Positions 25,429 through 34,987 of a DNA stretch of 64,000 bases are shown in pieces (within the stretch, counting starts at the first letter, position 1; each line of letters begins with the position of its first letter). The notes under the pieces were generated by a model. That model ran no database searches. It was given only the letters and a program-made list of their open reading frames with translations, and was not told where the DNA came from. Position numbers and translations under genes: made by a program. Origin of the DNA: Bacteroidales bacterium UBA4363 (lineage in GTDB: Bacteria; Bacteroidota; Bacteroidia; Bacteroidales; Paludibacteraceae); contig DGSL01000026.1 in assembly GCA_002393965.1 (NCBI GenBank), positions 132,841 to 196,840 of the forward strand, read 5' to 3'.

Positions 25429-27249
25429 GTGACACACGATGAACTCCTAAATATCGTTCATAATCTTCCTGATTCTCCTGGTATCTATCAATACTTTAAT
25501 GAAGAAGGAAAAATTATCTACGTAGGTAAAGCTAAAAACCTAAAACGACGAGTTTCCTCTTATTTTAATAGAGATCAAAGTCATTCGAGAAAAACTCAAA
25601 TTCTTGTTCAACAGATTAGAAATTTAAAATACATTGTCGTAAATTCTGAACAAGACGCATTACTCCTGGAAAATAATCTTATAAAAAAATACCAACCTCG
25701 TTACAATATTCTTCTGAAGGATGATAAGACATACCCTTCTATCTGTATTACAAAAGAACCTTTTCCACGTATTTTCAAAACACGAAATATTCTGAAAAAT
25801 GGTACAGAATATTATGGACCTTACAGTTTTAACTATATTGCTGATGCCTTCATTAAACTACTTAGAGAATTGTATCCCCTGCGAACTTGCAACCTTTTTC
25901 TTACTGAAGAAAATATAAAAAAAGGAAAATATAAATCTTGTCTACAATACCATATAAAGAAATGCAAAGCTCCTTGTATTGGTCTTCAATCATACGAAAA
26001 ATACAATGAAATGATTGATTCTTGCAGAAAAATTATTAAAGGTAATATTCAAGATATATCCGACTATTTTCTTTTGGAAATGAGGCGATTGTCTTCCGAT
26101 TTAAGATTTGAGGAAGCCCAGGAATTAAAGAAGAAATACGACATAATAGAAAAGTTTAAATCTAAATCTATCATTGTTGACAGAAAACTGACTGACCTTG
26201 ATGTTTTTTCATATGAAGAGGATGAAAAATACTCTTTTGTTAATATGCTTCATATTGTCAACGGATCTATTATTCAAGGTATTACCGTTGAATATAAGAA
26301 ACAACTTGATGAGCCAAAAGAAGAGATACTCCACTATGCTATTATTGATCTTCAAAATAAAATAAACAGTTCTTCTAAGGAAATAATTGTTCCTTTTCTT
26401 CCAGATATAGATTGCCTTGATAACACATTTTTTACTGTTCCTCAACGAGGAGATAAAAAGAAACTCCTTGAATTATCATTAAAAAATGTACACCAATATA
26501 AAATAGACAAATACAAACAGGCAGACAAACTCAATCCTGAACAAAGACAAATTCGTATTTTGACTAAACTTCAAAATACTTTAAAACTTGATAAGATACC
26601 CTATCATATTGAATGCTTCGATAACTCAAATATTTCTGGATCAAGTGCCGTTGCAGGTTGTGTTGTTTTTAAAATGGGAAAACCATCAAAAAAAGACTAT
26701 CGAAAATATACAATCAAATCAGTTGTTGGGTCCGATGATTATGCTTCTATGCGAGAAGTTGTTGAACGACGATACACAAGGATGATTGAAGAACAACAAA
26801 CTCTTCCGGATCTTATTATCGCTGATGGAGGGTTAGGTCAAATGGATGCTATTAAAAGTATTGTTGCTGATAAACTTCATCTCACAATTCCAATTGCCGG
26901 ACTCGTAAAGGACAAAAATCATCACACCAATGAAATGATTTTTGGATTGCCTCCAAAAAAAATTGGATTTAGAGCAACAGATGAAGTTTTCCATTTCCTC
27001 ACTCATATTCAAGATGAAGTACACCGTTTTGCTATTTCCTTTCACCGACAAAAAAGAAGTAAACAGCAAGTTGCTTCTGAATTAGATAATATCAAAGGAA
27101 TAGGAGAAAAAACAAAATTACTTCTTATTAAGCATTTCAAAAGCGTAAAAAGAATAAAAGAGGCATCATTTGATGATATAAAAAATATAATTGGAAATAA
27201 AAGAGCATCAATCATTTACGAGTATTTTAGAGATAACTTAACTCCCTGA
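25429..27249 (+). CDS. uvrC: UvrABC system protein C
   Basis: 606 residues. The GIY-YIG nuclease domain is at about residues 14-95 (GIYQYFNEEGKIIYVGKAKNLKRR). The UVR motif lies near 205-240. The C-terminal RNase H-like endonuclease contains ECFDNSNISGSSAVAGCVVF and IIADGGLGQMDA, and a helix-hairpin-helix tail (DNIKGIGEKTKLLLI) follows. It makes both incisions in nucleotide excision repair. The start is GTG 25429; the nearby ATG at 25422 is out of frame and stops at once. The gene is AT-rich. Confidence 0.95.
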   Translation: MTHDELLNIVHNLPDSPGIYQYFNEEGKIIYVGKAKNLKRRVSSYFNRDQSHSRKTQILVQQIRNLKYIVVNSEQDALLLENNLIKKYQPRYNILLKDDKTYPSICITKEPFPRIFKTRNILKNGTEYYGPYSFNYIADAFIKLLRELYPLRTCNLFLTEENIKKGKYKSCLQYHIKKCKAPCIGLQSYEKYNEMIDSCRKIIKGNIQDISDYFLLEMRRLSSDLRFEEAQELKKKYDIIEKFKSKSIIVDRKLTDLDVFSYEEDEKYSFVNMLHIVNGSIIQGITVEYKKQLDEPKEEILHYAIIDLQNKINSSSKEIIVPFLPDIDCLDNTFFTVPQRGDKKKLLELSLKNVHQYKIDKYKQADKLNPEQRQIRILTKLQNTLKLDKIPYHIECFDNSNISGSSAVAGCVVFKMGKPSKKDYRKYTIKSVVGSDDYASMREVVERRYTRMIEEQQTLPDLIIADGGLGQMDAIKSIVADKLHLTIPIAGLVKDKNHHTNEMIFGLPPKKIGFRATDEVFHFLTHIQDEVHRFAISFHRQKRSKQQVASELDNIKGIGEKTKLLLIKHFKSVKRIKEASFDDIKNIIGNKRASIIYEYFRDNLTP

Positions 27250-27310
27250 GATTTGAATATTTATTTCTTCCTTACTTTTGGGTCTTGAATATTTATTTTA
27301 TATCCTTTTT

Positions 27311-27766
27311 ATGAGAGCTATTATTCAAAGAGTAAACTTCGCTAACGTCAAAGTTGAAAGTAAAGTGGTTGGAGAAATCCAAAAAGGACTTCTTGTGCTT
27401 CTGGGAATTGAAGATAGTGATGACGACCTTGATATAGAGTATCTAACTTCTAAAATATCTAATGTGAGAATATTTAATGATAGCGATGGCAAAATGAATC
27501 TTTCAGTTAAAGATGTTGATGGGGATATTCTTATTATTAGCCAATTCACTCTCTTTGCTTCTACTAAAAAGGGAAATCGACCATCGTATATCCGAGCTTC
27601 TAAAGGATATATTGCAGAACCAATTTATATACGTTTTTGTAAAATAATGGAAAATAAAATTGGAAAAATTATACAAAAAGGAATATTTGGAGCTGATATG
27701 CAGGTATCACTTATTAACGATGGACCTGTAACTATTATCTTCGATAGTAAAGAAAAAGATTATTAA
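27311..27766 (+). CDS. dtd: D-aminoacyl-tRNA deacylase
   Basis: 151 residues from ATG 27311. Family motifs are MRAIIQRV, the SQFTL motif (IISQFTLFAST) and GxxP-type NDGPVTIIFDS near the end. It hydrolyses D-amino acids from mischarged tRNA. It lies 61 bases after uvrC and 11 before the mazG-like gene. Confidence 0.95.
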   Translation: MRAIIQRVNFANVKVESKVVGEIQKGLLVLLGIEDSDDDLDIEYLTSKISNVRIFNDSDGKMNLSVKDVDGDILIISQFTLFASTKKGNRPSYIRASKGYIAEPIYIRFCKIMENKIGKIIQKGIFGADMQVSLINDGPVTIIFDSKEKDY

Positions 27767-27777
27767 GAGCTTTTATT

Positions 27778-28113
27778 ATGACAATTAATGAAGCACAGGA
27801 AACAGTAGATTTGTGGATAAAAAAATATGGTGTAAGATATTTTAATATTCTTACCAATATGGCAATTCTTACAGAAGAAGTAGGAGAAGTTGCAAGAATT
27901 ATTAGTCGAAAATATGGTGAACAATCTGAAAAAGAAAGCGATAAAGAAAAAGTTCTCTCCGATGAATTAGCTGACGTACTATGGGTAATTATATGCTTAG
28001 CAAATCAAACTGGGATTGACCTAGAAAAAGCTTTTATTAAGAATTTAGATAAGAAATCTATTAGAGATAAAAAAAGACACTTAAATAACAATAAATTAAA
28101 AAATAAAGAGTAA
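27778..28113 (+). CDS. MazG-like nucleotide pyrophosphohydrolase
   Basis: 111 residues with the all-alpha NTP-PPase pattern: EEVGEVARIISRK and DELADVLWVIICLANQTGIDL, which supply the metal-binding Glu and Asp residues. Such short MazG-like enzymes hydrolyse nucleoside triphosphates, possibly damaged ones. Its stop codon overlaps the deoC ATG by one base (TAATG), so translation is coupled. Confidence 0.88.
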   Translation: MTINEAQETVDLWIKKYGVRYFNILTNMAILTEEVGEVARIISRKYGEQSEKESDKEKVLSDELADVLWVIICLANQTGIDLEKAFIKNLDKKSIRDKKRHLNNNKLKNKE

Positions 28114-29000
28114 TGAATCTTATTAATATGAATGCAATATTAAATTCCTATAAAAAAGGTATTTTAAAAGACGAAATAGTTCATCAAGAAGTAGAAAAAA
28201 TCATAAATAAAAGTTCTTCTAATAAAAATAAAGAAGTACTTAAAACTTGTTTTAATTCCCTGGATTTAACTTCACTCAACCAAAAAGATAATGAAACAAC
28301 TATAAAGGAATTTATTGAGAAAGTTAATAATTTAGGAACTCTTTATAACGAAATAGGAAACATAGCTGCAATTTGTGTATATCCTTCTTTTGTAAAATTA
28401 GCTTATAATACTTTAAATAAAAATGGTATAAAAATTGCCACAGTCGCTGCTGGTTTTCCTCATTCTCAAACAATGATTGAAATTAAATTGGCAGAATCAA
28501 TGCTTTGTATTCATGATGGGGCAAATGAAATAGATATTGTATTAAGTATTGGAAAATTTCTAAATGGAAAATATGATGAGGTTGCAGAAGAAATAAGCGA
28601 AATAAAAGCATCTATAAAAGAAAAAAAATTGAAGGTAATTCTTGAAACGGGTGCACTCGAAACAGCAGAAAATATATATAATGCATCTACTTTAGCCATG
28701 GAAGCAGGCGCTGATTTTATCAAAACATCAACAGGAAAAATAAATGTTTCTGCTTCTCCATTTTCAGCCTACGTTATGTGTAATTCAATAAAAGATTTTT
28801 ATAAAAAAAATAAAAGGAAGGTAGGAATAAAAGTAGCTGGAGGGATTACTTCTACAGAAGATGTAATTAATTATTACACTATAATAAAAGAAATTCTTGG
28901 AGAAGAATGGTTAAATAATGATTATTTCCGTATTGGTGCATCTCGAGTAGCTAATAGTTTACTTTCTGATTTCTATAATAAAGACATTAAATATTTCTGA
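28113..29000 (+). CDS. deoC: Deoxyribose-phosphate aldolase
   Basis: 295 residues, the long Bacteroidetes type. The class I aldolase core shows ICVYPSFV, VAAGFPHSQT, EIDIVLSIG, the KVILETG strand, ADFIKTSTGK (Schiff-base Lys) and GIKVAGGI. It cleaves 2-deoxyribose-5-phosphate to glyceraldehyde-3-phosphate and acetaldehyde. Base composition is extreme, near 20-30% GC in sampled lines. It is last in the mnmG run and is followed by a long AT-rich gap. Confidence 0.93.
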   Translation: MNLINMNAILNSYKKGILKDEIVHQEVEKIINKSSSNKNKEVLKTCFNSLDLTSLNQKDNETTIKEFIEKVNNLGTLYNEIGNIAAICVYPSFVKLAYNTLNKNGIKIATVAAGFPHSQTMIEIKLAESMLCIHDGANEIDIVLSIGKFLNGKYDEVAEEISEIKASIKEKKLKVILETGALETAENIYNASTLAMEAGADFIKTSTGKINVSASPFSAYVMCNSIKDFYKKNKRKVGIKVAGGITSTEDVINYYTIIKEILGEEWLNNDYFRIGASRVANSLLSDFYNKDIKYF

Positions 29001-29359
29001 TAATATGTTTATAAACCTTCTAAGTATTGATGATAAAAAGTTGATAATTTTATCATTGAAATATATTTCTAAAATACTGTTAGAATTATAAACAGTCTAC
29101 TATTAATTTTTCATCATCTTTTAGTAACCATTAAAAAAGGGATAATTAATAGAAATAAATTATATTCAATCAATTAATTTTAAATTACTATTATTCTGTA
29201 TTACAATCAATTAATTAAAGAAGATTTTAAATATTATCCGAATATTATAATATAGATAAAATGAAATAAAAGAAGAATTATTATTACTTATCAACCATAT
29301 TAACAATACTTCTTATTTATCTTTATATTCATTTAGATTTAATTAAAAATAAAAAATAT
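29001..29359. other. AT-rich 359-base gap: candidate origin or leader region
   Basis: No ORF is evident. The AT content is very high. A 13-base direct repeat CAATCAATTAATT occurs at 29167 and 29204. There are several TTATC words, for example TTATCAACC near 29289, its inverse near 29038 and TTATCCGAA near 29234. None matches the consensus DnaA box TTATCCACA. The gap lies where strand skew changes, so it is a candidate DNA-unwinding region. It may equally be just the nadA promoter region. Confidence 0.4.
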
Positions 29360-30340
29360 ATGAATGAAAATCTCCTAAATAAGGATCTTGGATTCATCGA
29401 TATCCCATTTGATGAAAAATTAGATATAATAGAAGAAATAAAAAGATTATGTAAGGAAAAGAATGCTGTTATAATGGCGCATTATTATCAGCCTGACGAG
29501 GTTCAGGATATAGCAGATAATATAGGGGATAGCCTTGCCTTAGCTCAAATGGCAAAGAAAACGGATGCTGACATCATACTTATATGTGGTGTGAATTTTA
29601 TGGGAGAAACTGCTAAAATTCTTTGTCCTGAAAAGAAAGTTCTTGTTCCTGATTTGAAAGCTGGATGTTCTCTTTCTGATAGTTGTCCTGCTGATAAATT
29701 AGAAGACTTTATAAAAAAACATCCAGGATATACAGTCGTTTCTTATGTTAATACTTCTGCAGAAGTAAAAGCTCTTACTGATATATGTGTAACATCGACG
29801 AATGCAAAAAAAATAATAAATAATTTACCTAAAGATGAAAAAATAATATTTGGACCTGACAGAAATTTAGGAAATTATATAAACAGTTCTTGTAATAGGG
29901 ATATGCTATTATGGAATGGAGCTTGTGATGTACATGAAAAATTTTCTCTTGAGAAAATTATTAAACTTAAAGAAAAATATAGGGATGCAGAGGTATTAGC
30001 ACATCCAGAATGCAAGAAACATGTATTATTAGTTGCAGATTATGTAGGGAGTACAAAAGGAATTATAGATTATGTGAATAAATCAGAAAAAAAGACCTTT
30101 ATAATAGCAACAGAAAGTGGTGTAATACATGAAATGAGGAAAAGAAATCCGGAAAAAGAATTTATTCCTGTTCCTCCTGATGACAGTTCTTGTGCATGCA
30201 ATGAATGTGCTTATATGCGACTTACGACTCTTAAAAAAATATATAATGCTCTTAAATACGAGCAACCAGAGATTAAGGTAAGGGAATCTATTAGAAAAAA
30301 AGCAGAAAAATCAATTATTAGAATGCTTGAACTATCGTAA
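29360..30340 (+). CDS. nadA: Quinolinate synthase
   Basis: 326 residues. NadA motifs are AVIMAHYYQPDEVQDIAD, GDSLALAQMA, CGVNFMGETAKIL, VPDLKAGCSLSDSCP, VTSTNA, GPDRNLGNYI, HPECK and PPDDSSCACNECAYM, supplying the three cysteines of the 4Fe-4S cluster. It condenses iminoaspartate with dihydroxyacetone phosphate to form quinolinate for NAD synthesis. nadB and nadC are not adjacent. It converges with tadA, with 10 bases between the stops. Confidence 0.96.
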   Translation: MNENLLNKDLGFIDIPFDEKLDIIEEIKRLCKEKNAVIMAHYYQPDEVQDIADNIGDSLALAQMAKKTDADIILICGVNFMGETAKILCPEKKVLVPDLKAGCSLSDSCPADKLEDFIKKHPGYTVVSYVNTSAEVKALTDICVTSTNAKKIINNLPKDEKIIFGPDRNLGNYINSSCNRDMLLWNGACDVHEKFSLEKIIKLKEKYRDAEVLAHPECKKHVLLVADYVGSTKGIIDYVNKSEKKTFIIATESGVIHEMRKRNPEKEFIPVPPDDSSCACNECAYMRLTTLKKIYNALKYEQPEIKVRESIRKKAEKSIIRMLELS

Positions 30341-30350
30341 TAAGATTTAT

Positions 30351-30782
30351 CTACCTCTTTTTTTTAAAGAAAGCGGTCAATATCTGGCTGCATTCTTTTT
30401 CCATTATACCACCTATACATTCAGTTTTTGGATGTAATACTTTTGGGGCAAAAATATGATATCCTTTTTTAGGATCTTTTGCTCCATAAACTATTCTTTT
30501 TATATGTGTCCAGCCAAGTGCACCAGCACACATTACACAGGGTTCTATCGTAACATAAAGGGTACATTCACTCAAATATTTTCCACCTAATAGATCAGAA
30601 GCTGCTGTGATAGCTTGCATTTCTGCGTGAGCTGTAACATCTGTAAGATGTTGTGTCATATTATGTGCCTTTGCAATGATAGAATCATTACAGACAATGA
30701 CGGCTCCTATTGGAACCTCTCCTATCTTCAAGGCTTCTTTTGCTTCTTGCAAAGCTTTTTTCATGTAGTATTCGTCGCTCAT
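30351..30782 (-). CDS. tadA: tRNA-specific adenosine deaminase
   Basis: 143 residues with the zinc-dependent cytidine/deoxycytidylate deaminase signature: TAHAEMQAI and EPCVMCAGAL. Features such as KAHNMTQHLTDVTAHAEM and the length fit TadA, which converts A34 to inosine in tRNA-Arg. A guanine-deaminase-like activity cannot be fully excluded. It is last in the run nucleoside kinase-thioesterase-rpoN-PAP2-tadA, one base after the PAP2 gene. Confidence 0.88.
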   Translation of the reverse strand: MSDEYYMKKALQEAKEALKIGEVPIGAVIVCNDSIIAKAHNMTQHLTDVTAHAEMQAITAASDLLGGKYLSECTLYVTIEPCVMCAGALGWTHIKRIVYGAKDPKKGYHIFAPKVLHPKTECIGGIMEKECSQILTAFFKKKR

Positions 30783-30783
30783 T

Positions 30784-31449
30784 TTATAAATAATAACTGA
30801 TTATACCCAATTCAACAGAAAAAGACATAATTATAAAACCAGTCGCATATCCTAAAAATACTTGCTTGATAGTATGTTTTTGAAGGTAAAGTCGAGAAGT
30901 ACCAATAATTCCTGCGACTATGATTGAAAAGAAAACTAAACTATCACTAATACCATATATGTTGTGTACAGCGATACAAATAGGTATTAAACCGGCAACG
31001 GAAGTACAATGAGCAGATATTTTCCAAAAAAGGTTTATTATAAAACAAATGAAAAGAGTTAGAATAATACCACCGAAAATGTAAAATTCAAGGATAAGCC
31101 CCATCCATAGAGTGTAAAGTAAAATTGATGTGTAACAAGTAAGACAGAATAAATAAGGTATGATCCTTTCTTTCTTATTATCCATTTCTATGGATGAAAT
31201 GAATCCTGTTTTCTTCAAAAGAAAAAAGAATAATATAGGTAGAAGAGCAGTAATGAAAAAGGTTATTTGAAAAAAGGTAAATGAATTTCCTTCAATATTG
31301 GTTATCAAATATCCAGTTTTATTTATTCCTGTAATCTGATAAAAAAAATTATTCCAATCATATAATCCATATATAAGTATGGAAGTATAAGTTCCAGCAA
31401 ATAATGGATGAAACAAAATTGAAAAGAACTGAGCTATATTACTTTTCAT
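30784..31449 (-). CDS. PAP2-like membrane protein
   Basis: 221 residues with about six or seven membrane helices. Degenerate PAP2 phosphatase motifs are visible: SAHCTSVAG in the place of PSGH and SRLYLQKHTIKQVFLGYATG in the place of SRX5HX3D. The Asp of motif 3 is replaced by Gln (HTIKQ), so catalysis is uncertain. Relatives act on lipid phosphates at the inner membrane. Its start adjoins the rpoN stop. Confidence 0.7.
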   Translation of the reverse strand: MKSNIAQFFSILFHPLFAGTYTSILIYGLYDWNNFFYQITGINKTGYLITNIEGNSFTFFQITFFITALLPILFFFLLKKTGFISSIEMDNKKERIIPYLFCLTCYTSILLYTLWMGLILEFYIFGGIILTLFICFIINLFWKISAHCTSVAGLIPICIAVHNIYGISDSLVFFSIIVAGIIGTSRLYLQKHTIKQVFLGYATGFIIMSFSVELGIISYYL

Positions 31450-32892
31450 TTATATTTCTTTTCTTAATCTGGCTACTGGAATTCCAAGCATTTCTCTGTA
31501 TTTTGCGACGGTTCTCCTTGCGATGACATACTTTTTTTCTTTCAGAAGTTCCATTATTTTTTCATCTGTTATAGGATGTCGCTTATCCTCACATTCTATA
31601 AGATCTTTCATGATTTTTTTTATTTCCCTAGATGAAACATCTTCACCTTCGTCGGTCTTCATGGCTTCTGAAAAAAAGTATTTTAACTGATATATTCCAA
31701 AACTTGTTTGAATATATTTGCTGTTACTAACTCGCGAAACTGTGGATATATCTAACCCAGTTCTGTCAGAAATATCCTTTAGGATCATTGGTTTTAGTTG
31801 TGTTTCGTCTCCTGTCATGAAGAAATCATATTGTTTTTTTATGATTTCATTCATGACCATCATCATTGTGTTGTTTCTTTGCTTAAGTGCTTCTATAAAC
31901 CATCGTGCTGAATCCAATTTTTGTTTGACGAAAGAAACTGCTTCCTTCATTGATTTATTTGCTTTTTTATTTTTAGAATAGTCCTCAAACATTTCTTTAT
32001 AACCTTTACTGATTCGAAGTTCAGGTATATTGACATTGTTTAGGCTTAATTCAAGTTTTCCGTTTGTCTCTTCAAGATAGAAATCAGGAATAATCTCCTG
32101 CATATTTTTTTCTAATACGGTTCCCCAGGCATTTCCTGGTTTTGGATTAAGACGGCTAATTTCAGAAAGAACATCCCTGAATTGTTCCTCAGTAATATTA
32201 AGACGCATCATAATCTTTTCATAATGTTTCTTTATGAAAAGTTCATAATATTTATCGATTATGATTATAGCTAAATGAATGGAATCGGTGTTCTTTTTTT
32301 GATGTAACTGAATAGAAAGACATTCTTGTAATGTTCGTGCACATACTCCTGGAGGATCTAACTGTTGAACCTTTTTAATGACATTTTGGATATCTTCCTC
32401 GTTCACTTCTTCACCTGTTTGAAAGGCAATATCATCTACCATTGCATCTTCTTTGCGTTTTAGATACCCGTCTTCATCAATATTCCCTATGACATACTTC
32501 GCAATTTTTATTTCTTGTTCTGTAAGATGAGTAAGTTGTTCTTCTAAATGTTCGTGAAAGGATACTCCGACAGAAAATGGAATGTCTTCATGTTTATCAT
32601 CTCGTGAGCGGTTGTTAGATTGAAGTTTATAGTCTGGTATATCATCTCCCTCCAAATATTCTTCATAGTCCATATTGTCGTCAATCTGCATTTCATCTTG
32701 TTGTTCATCTTGTTCGTAAGATTCTTCTATTTCCTCTTTACCCTCTTCTAAGGCAGGGTTTTCTTGAATTTCCTGTTGTATCCGCTCCTCAAGTTCCACG
32801 GTAGGAACTTCGATGAGCTTTATCATCTGTATCTGCTGAGGTGACAATTTTGCAGTCTGAAGCAATTTTTGTGTTTGCGAAAGAGATGGCAT
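31450..32892 (-). CDS. rpoN: RNA polymerase sigma-54 factor
   Basis: 480 residues. Region I is Gln-rich (LSQTQKLLQTAKLSPQQIQMIKL), region II acidic (EEGKEEIEESYEQDEQ). The core-binding and HTH regions follow, and the C-terminal RpoN box ARRTVAKYRE is present. It directs transcription from -24/-12 promoters and needs an AAA+ activator, none of which is in this window. It lies in a minus-strand run with no gap to the PAP2 gene. Confidence 0.96.
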   Translation of the reverse strand: MPSLSQTQKLLQTAKLSPQQIQMIKLIEVPTVELEERIQQEIQENPALEEGKEEIEESYEQDEQQDEMQIDDNMDYEEYLEGDDIPDYKLQSNNRSRDDKHEDIPFSVGVSFHEHLEEQLTHLTEQEIKIAKYVIGNIDEDGYLKRKEDAMVDDIAFQTGEEVNEEDIQNVIKKVQQLDPPGVCARTLQECLSIQLHQKKNTDSIHLAIIIIDKYYELFIKKHYEKIMMRLNITEEQFRDVLSEISRLNPKPGNAWGTVLEKNMQEIIPDFYLEETNGKLELSLNNVNIPELRISKGYKEMFEDYSKNKKANKSMKEAVSFVKQKLDSARWFIEALKQRNNTMMMVMNEIIKKQYDFFMTGDETQLKPMILKDISDRTGLDISTVSRVSNSKYIQTSFGIYQLKYFFSEAMKTDEGEDVSSREIKKIMKDLIECEDKRHPITDEKIMELLKEKKYVIARRTVAKYREMLGIPVARLRKEI

Positions 32893-32930
32893 ATGAAAAA
32901 AATATAATGATATGAACCCTTTTTATATGA

Positions 32931-33299
32931 TTATTTTTCTAACTTAATCTCGCTTGGTTTTCCGTGAGCATCCACCTGTACCAAAAGAATGTTTGTAGAA
33001 CATACCAACTCTTCAGTACCCTTTATAACATCAGCACGACGGGCTTCTATTCCTACGGTAATGGATGTATGGCCGATATGCTTTACCTCACCATATATTT
33101 TAATTAGGTTTTTTAGTTTAGAAGGTCGATGGAATACGCATTCGGAAATCTTTAAGGTAAGCACATTCGGATTTCGTATGACTTGTGTAGCAAATCCAAC
33201 TGAAGCATCATCCAGCCAAGACATCATTCGACCACCGAACAGATTTCCATTTACACCGATATCATCGGTCATGACAATATGGGTAGATATCAATTCCAT
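32931..33299 (-). CDS. Acyl-CoA thioesterase (hotdog fold, YciA-like)
   Basis: 122 residues. The hotdog signature NLFGGRMMSWLDDASVGFA and the strand pattern (KISECVFHRPSKL) match the acyl-CoA hydrolase family that includes YciA and BFIT. The substrate chain length cannot be told. It sits 38 bases before rpoN and 17 after the nucleoside kinase gene. Confidence 0.85.
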   Translation of the reverse strand: MELISTHIVMTDDIGVNGNLFGGRMMSWLDDASVGFATQVIRNPNVLTLKISECVFHRPSKLKNLIKIYGEVKHIGHTSITVGIEARRADVIKGTEELVCSTNILLVQVDAHGKPSEIKLEK

Positions 33300-33316
33300 A
33301 AAATAACTTATGTTGG

Positions 33317-34987
33317 TTAATACTTAAAAGAACTGCCACCAAGAAATTCTCTTAATAAGGAGGTTGATGGTATATCCCGGTTGGATATAGGAGTGATGCA
33401 GTGAAGAAATTTCATCAGATGATGTACTTCTGCGTATTCTTTTGAGTTACGGGGAACTGTCTGCAACATAGGCAATACATAATTCTTAAGGGCGGCAAGT
33501 TCAAAGATGAGAGCAGAATTAAACATGACATCTGCATTTTCTTGATATGGGAAAATCCATTTCTTCTCTCCATCTCGCACACTCTCCCATCTTGCAATGG
33601 TATTCTGAACCGTATTTCCTCGGTATTTATAGTCACGTACGATGCGACGGATCAAACGATTGTCTGTGGTTGATATCCAATTATGATCATCCAAAGAGAT
33701 GGTTGTCAATGCAGAAACATATATTTTAAATTTTGCTGTTTCTGCAACAGATGGTGTTAAAGCGGGATTTAAAGCGTGGATACCTTCCATCATCACAATA
33801 TTGTTTTCTTTCAACTGCACATTATTTCCTTTGAACAAACGTTTTCCAGATGCAAAATCGTAGGTTGGCAATGATACTTCTTTTCCCGAAAGAAGGGCTT
33901 GCAGTTGTTCATTGAAAAAATCAAGATCCAATGCGTATAATGACTCATAATCGTATTCCCCATTTTCATCTTTGGGTGTTCGTTCCCGGTCAATGAAATA
34001 GTCATCTAAAGATATTGTAATGGGTTTCACACCGGCAGCAAGAAGTTGCACTGTCAGACGTTTTGAGAAGGTGGTCTTACCAGAAGAAGAGGGACCACTA
34101 ATCATGATGAATTTTGTAGTATCCATTTCTTTGCAGATGGAATCCGCAATACGAACAATCTGCTTTTCATGCAGAGCCTCAGCAATCTTTATTAAGCCAT
34201 ATACCTCCCCTCTTCTCGTAAGTTCGTTCAAATCACCGATGTTGTTTATGCCAAGAATCTGTTGTAGTTGAAGATTCTGTTTGAAAGCTTGATACATCTT
34301 CGGTTGATTTTCGAATGGTTCCAGTATCGTTAGGTTTTCTTTTTTGGGAACTTGAAGAAATATGCCGATATCATATTTGAACAGATTGAAATTATTGGAA
34401 AGTTCTCCAGTATTTACCATTAAAGTGGTATTGTAAAAATCATAATATCCGTCTATTTCATAAAACTGTGCGTATGTGATATTCATAGACTTTAACAAGT
34501 TCACTTTTTCCTCTTCTCTGCGTTCCTTAAAAAGGCGTAAAACAGCCTCTTTCTGCATCTCATGGCTTTTTATAGGAAGCTTTTGCTCAATCAACTCGTG
34601 CATCCGCTTCTGTATTTTGGAGATAATATCGTCGCTTACAGGCGTACCATCCTGAAAAATTAGATTACAGAAATATCCTTTTGAAAGAGGATGTTCAAAG
34701 AAGAGTTGCGCCGTAGGATACAGGTCATGAGTTGCTTTTGCCATAACCATACAAAGGGTCCGGATATAGGTTCTTCTTCCCGTTTTTGTATGGACATCCA
34801 TGAACTCCACATCCTTCGGATGAAATACGGAGTATGAAAGAGACTCACATTTGTTGTTAACTAATGCACAGACAACTTCTTTTTTATTATCCACCTCTTG
34901 GTCTTCCAATATCTTTTCCAATGTTGTTCCCATTGGATAGTCCTTATATTCACCAGTATTCCGGCAATAAATCTTCACCTGTTCCAT
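33317..34987 (-). CDS. Nucleoside (uridine-type) kinase with TGS and ThrRS-like domains
   Basis: 556 residues from ATG 34987; the frame extends upstream without a better start. An N-terminal TGS domain (GTTLEKILEDQ) is followed by a threonyl-tRNA-synthetase-like second domain (MVMAKATHDLYPTAQLFFEHP). A phosphoribulokinase/uridine-kinase domain starts at about residue 275 with P-loop ISGPSSSGKTTFSKRL, and TISLDDYFIDRERTP follows. This fusion is known in Bacteroidetes, Thermotoga and Clostridia. The probable reaction is nucleoside phosphorylation. Confidence 0.88.
   Translation of the reverse strand: MEQVKIYCRNTGEYKDYPMGTTLEKILEDQEVDNKKEVVCALVNNKCESLSYSVFHPKDVEFMDVHTKTGRRTYIRTLCMVMAKATHDLYPTAQLFFEHPLSKGYFCNLIFQDGTPVSDDIISKIQKRMHELIEQKLPIKSHEMQKEAVLRLFKERREEEKVNLLKSMNITYAQFYEIDGYYDFYNTTLMVNTGELSNNFNLFKYDIGIFLQVPKKENLTILEPFENQPKMYQAFKQNLQLQQILGINNIGDLNELTRRGEVYGLIKIAEALHEKQIVRIADSICKEMDTTKFIMISGPSSSGKTTFSKRLTVQLLAAGVKPITISLDDYFIDRERTPKDENGEYDYESLYALDLDFFNEQLQALLSGKEVSLPTYDFASGKRLFKGNNVQLKENNIVMMEGIHALNPALTPSVAETAKFKIYVSALTTISLDDHNWISTTDNRLIRRIVRDYKYRGNTVQNTIARWESVRDGEKKWIFPYQENADVMFNSALIFELAALKNYVLPMLQTVPRNSKEYAEVHHLMKFLHCITPISNRDIPSTSLLREFLGGSSFKY

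Noticed and set aside
29001..29359. CRISPR-like array, because of the repeated CAATCAATTAATT
   Set aside because: There are only two copies of a low-complexity 13-mer, with no regular spacers and no cas genes.
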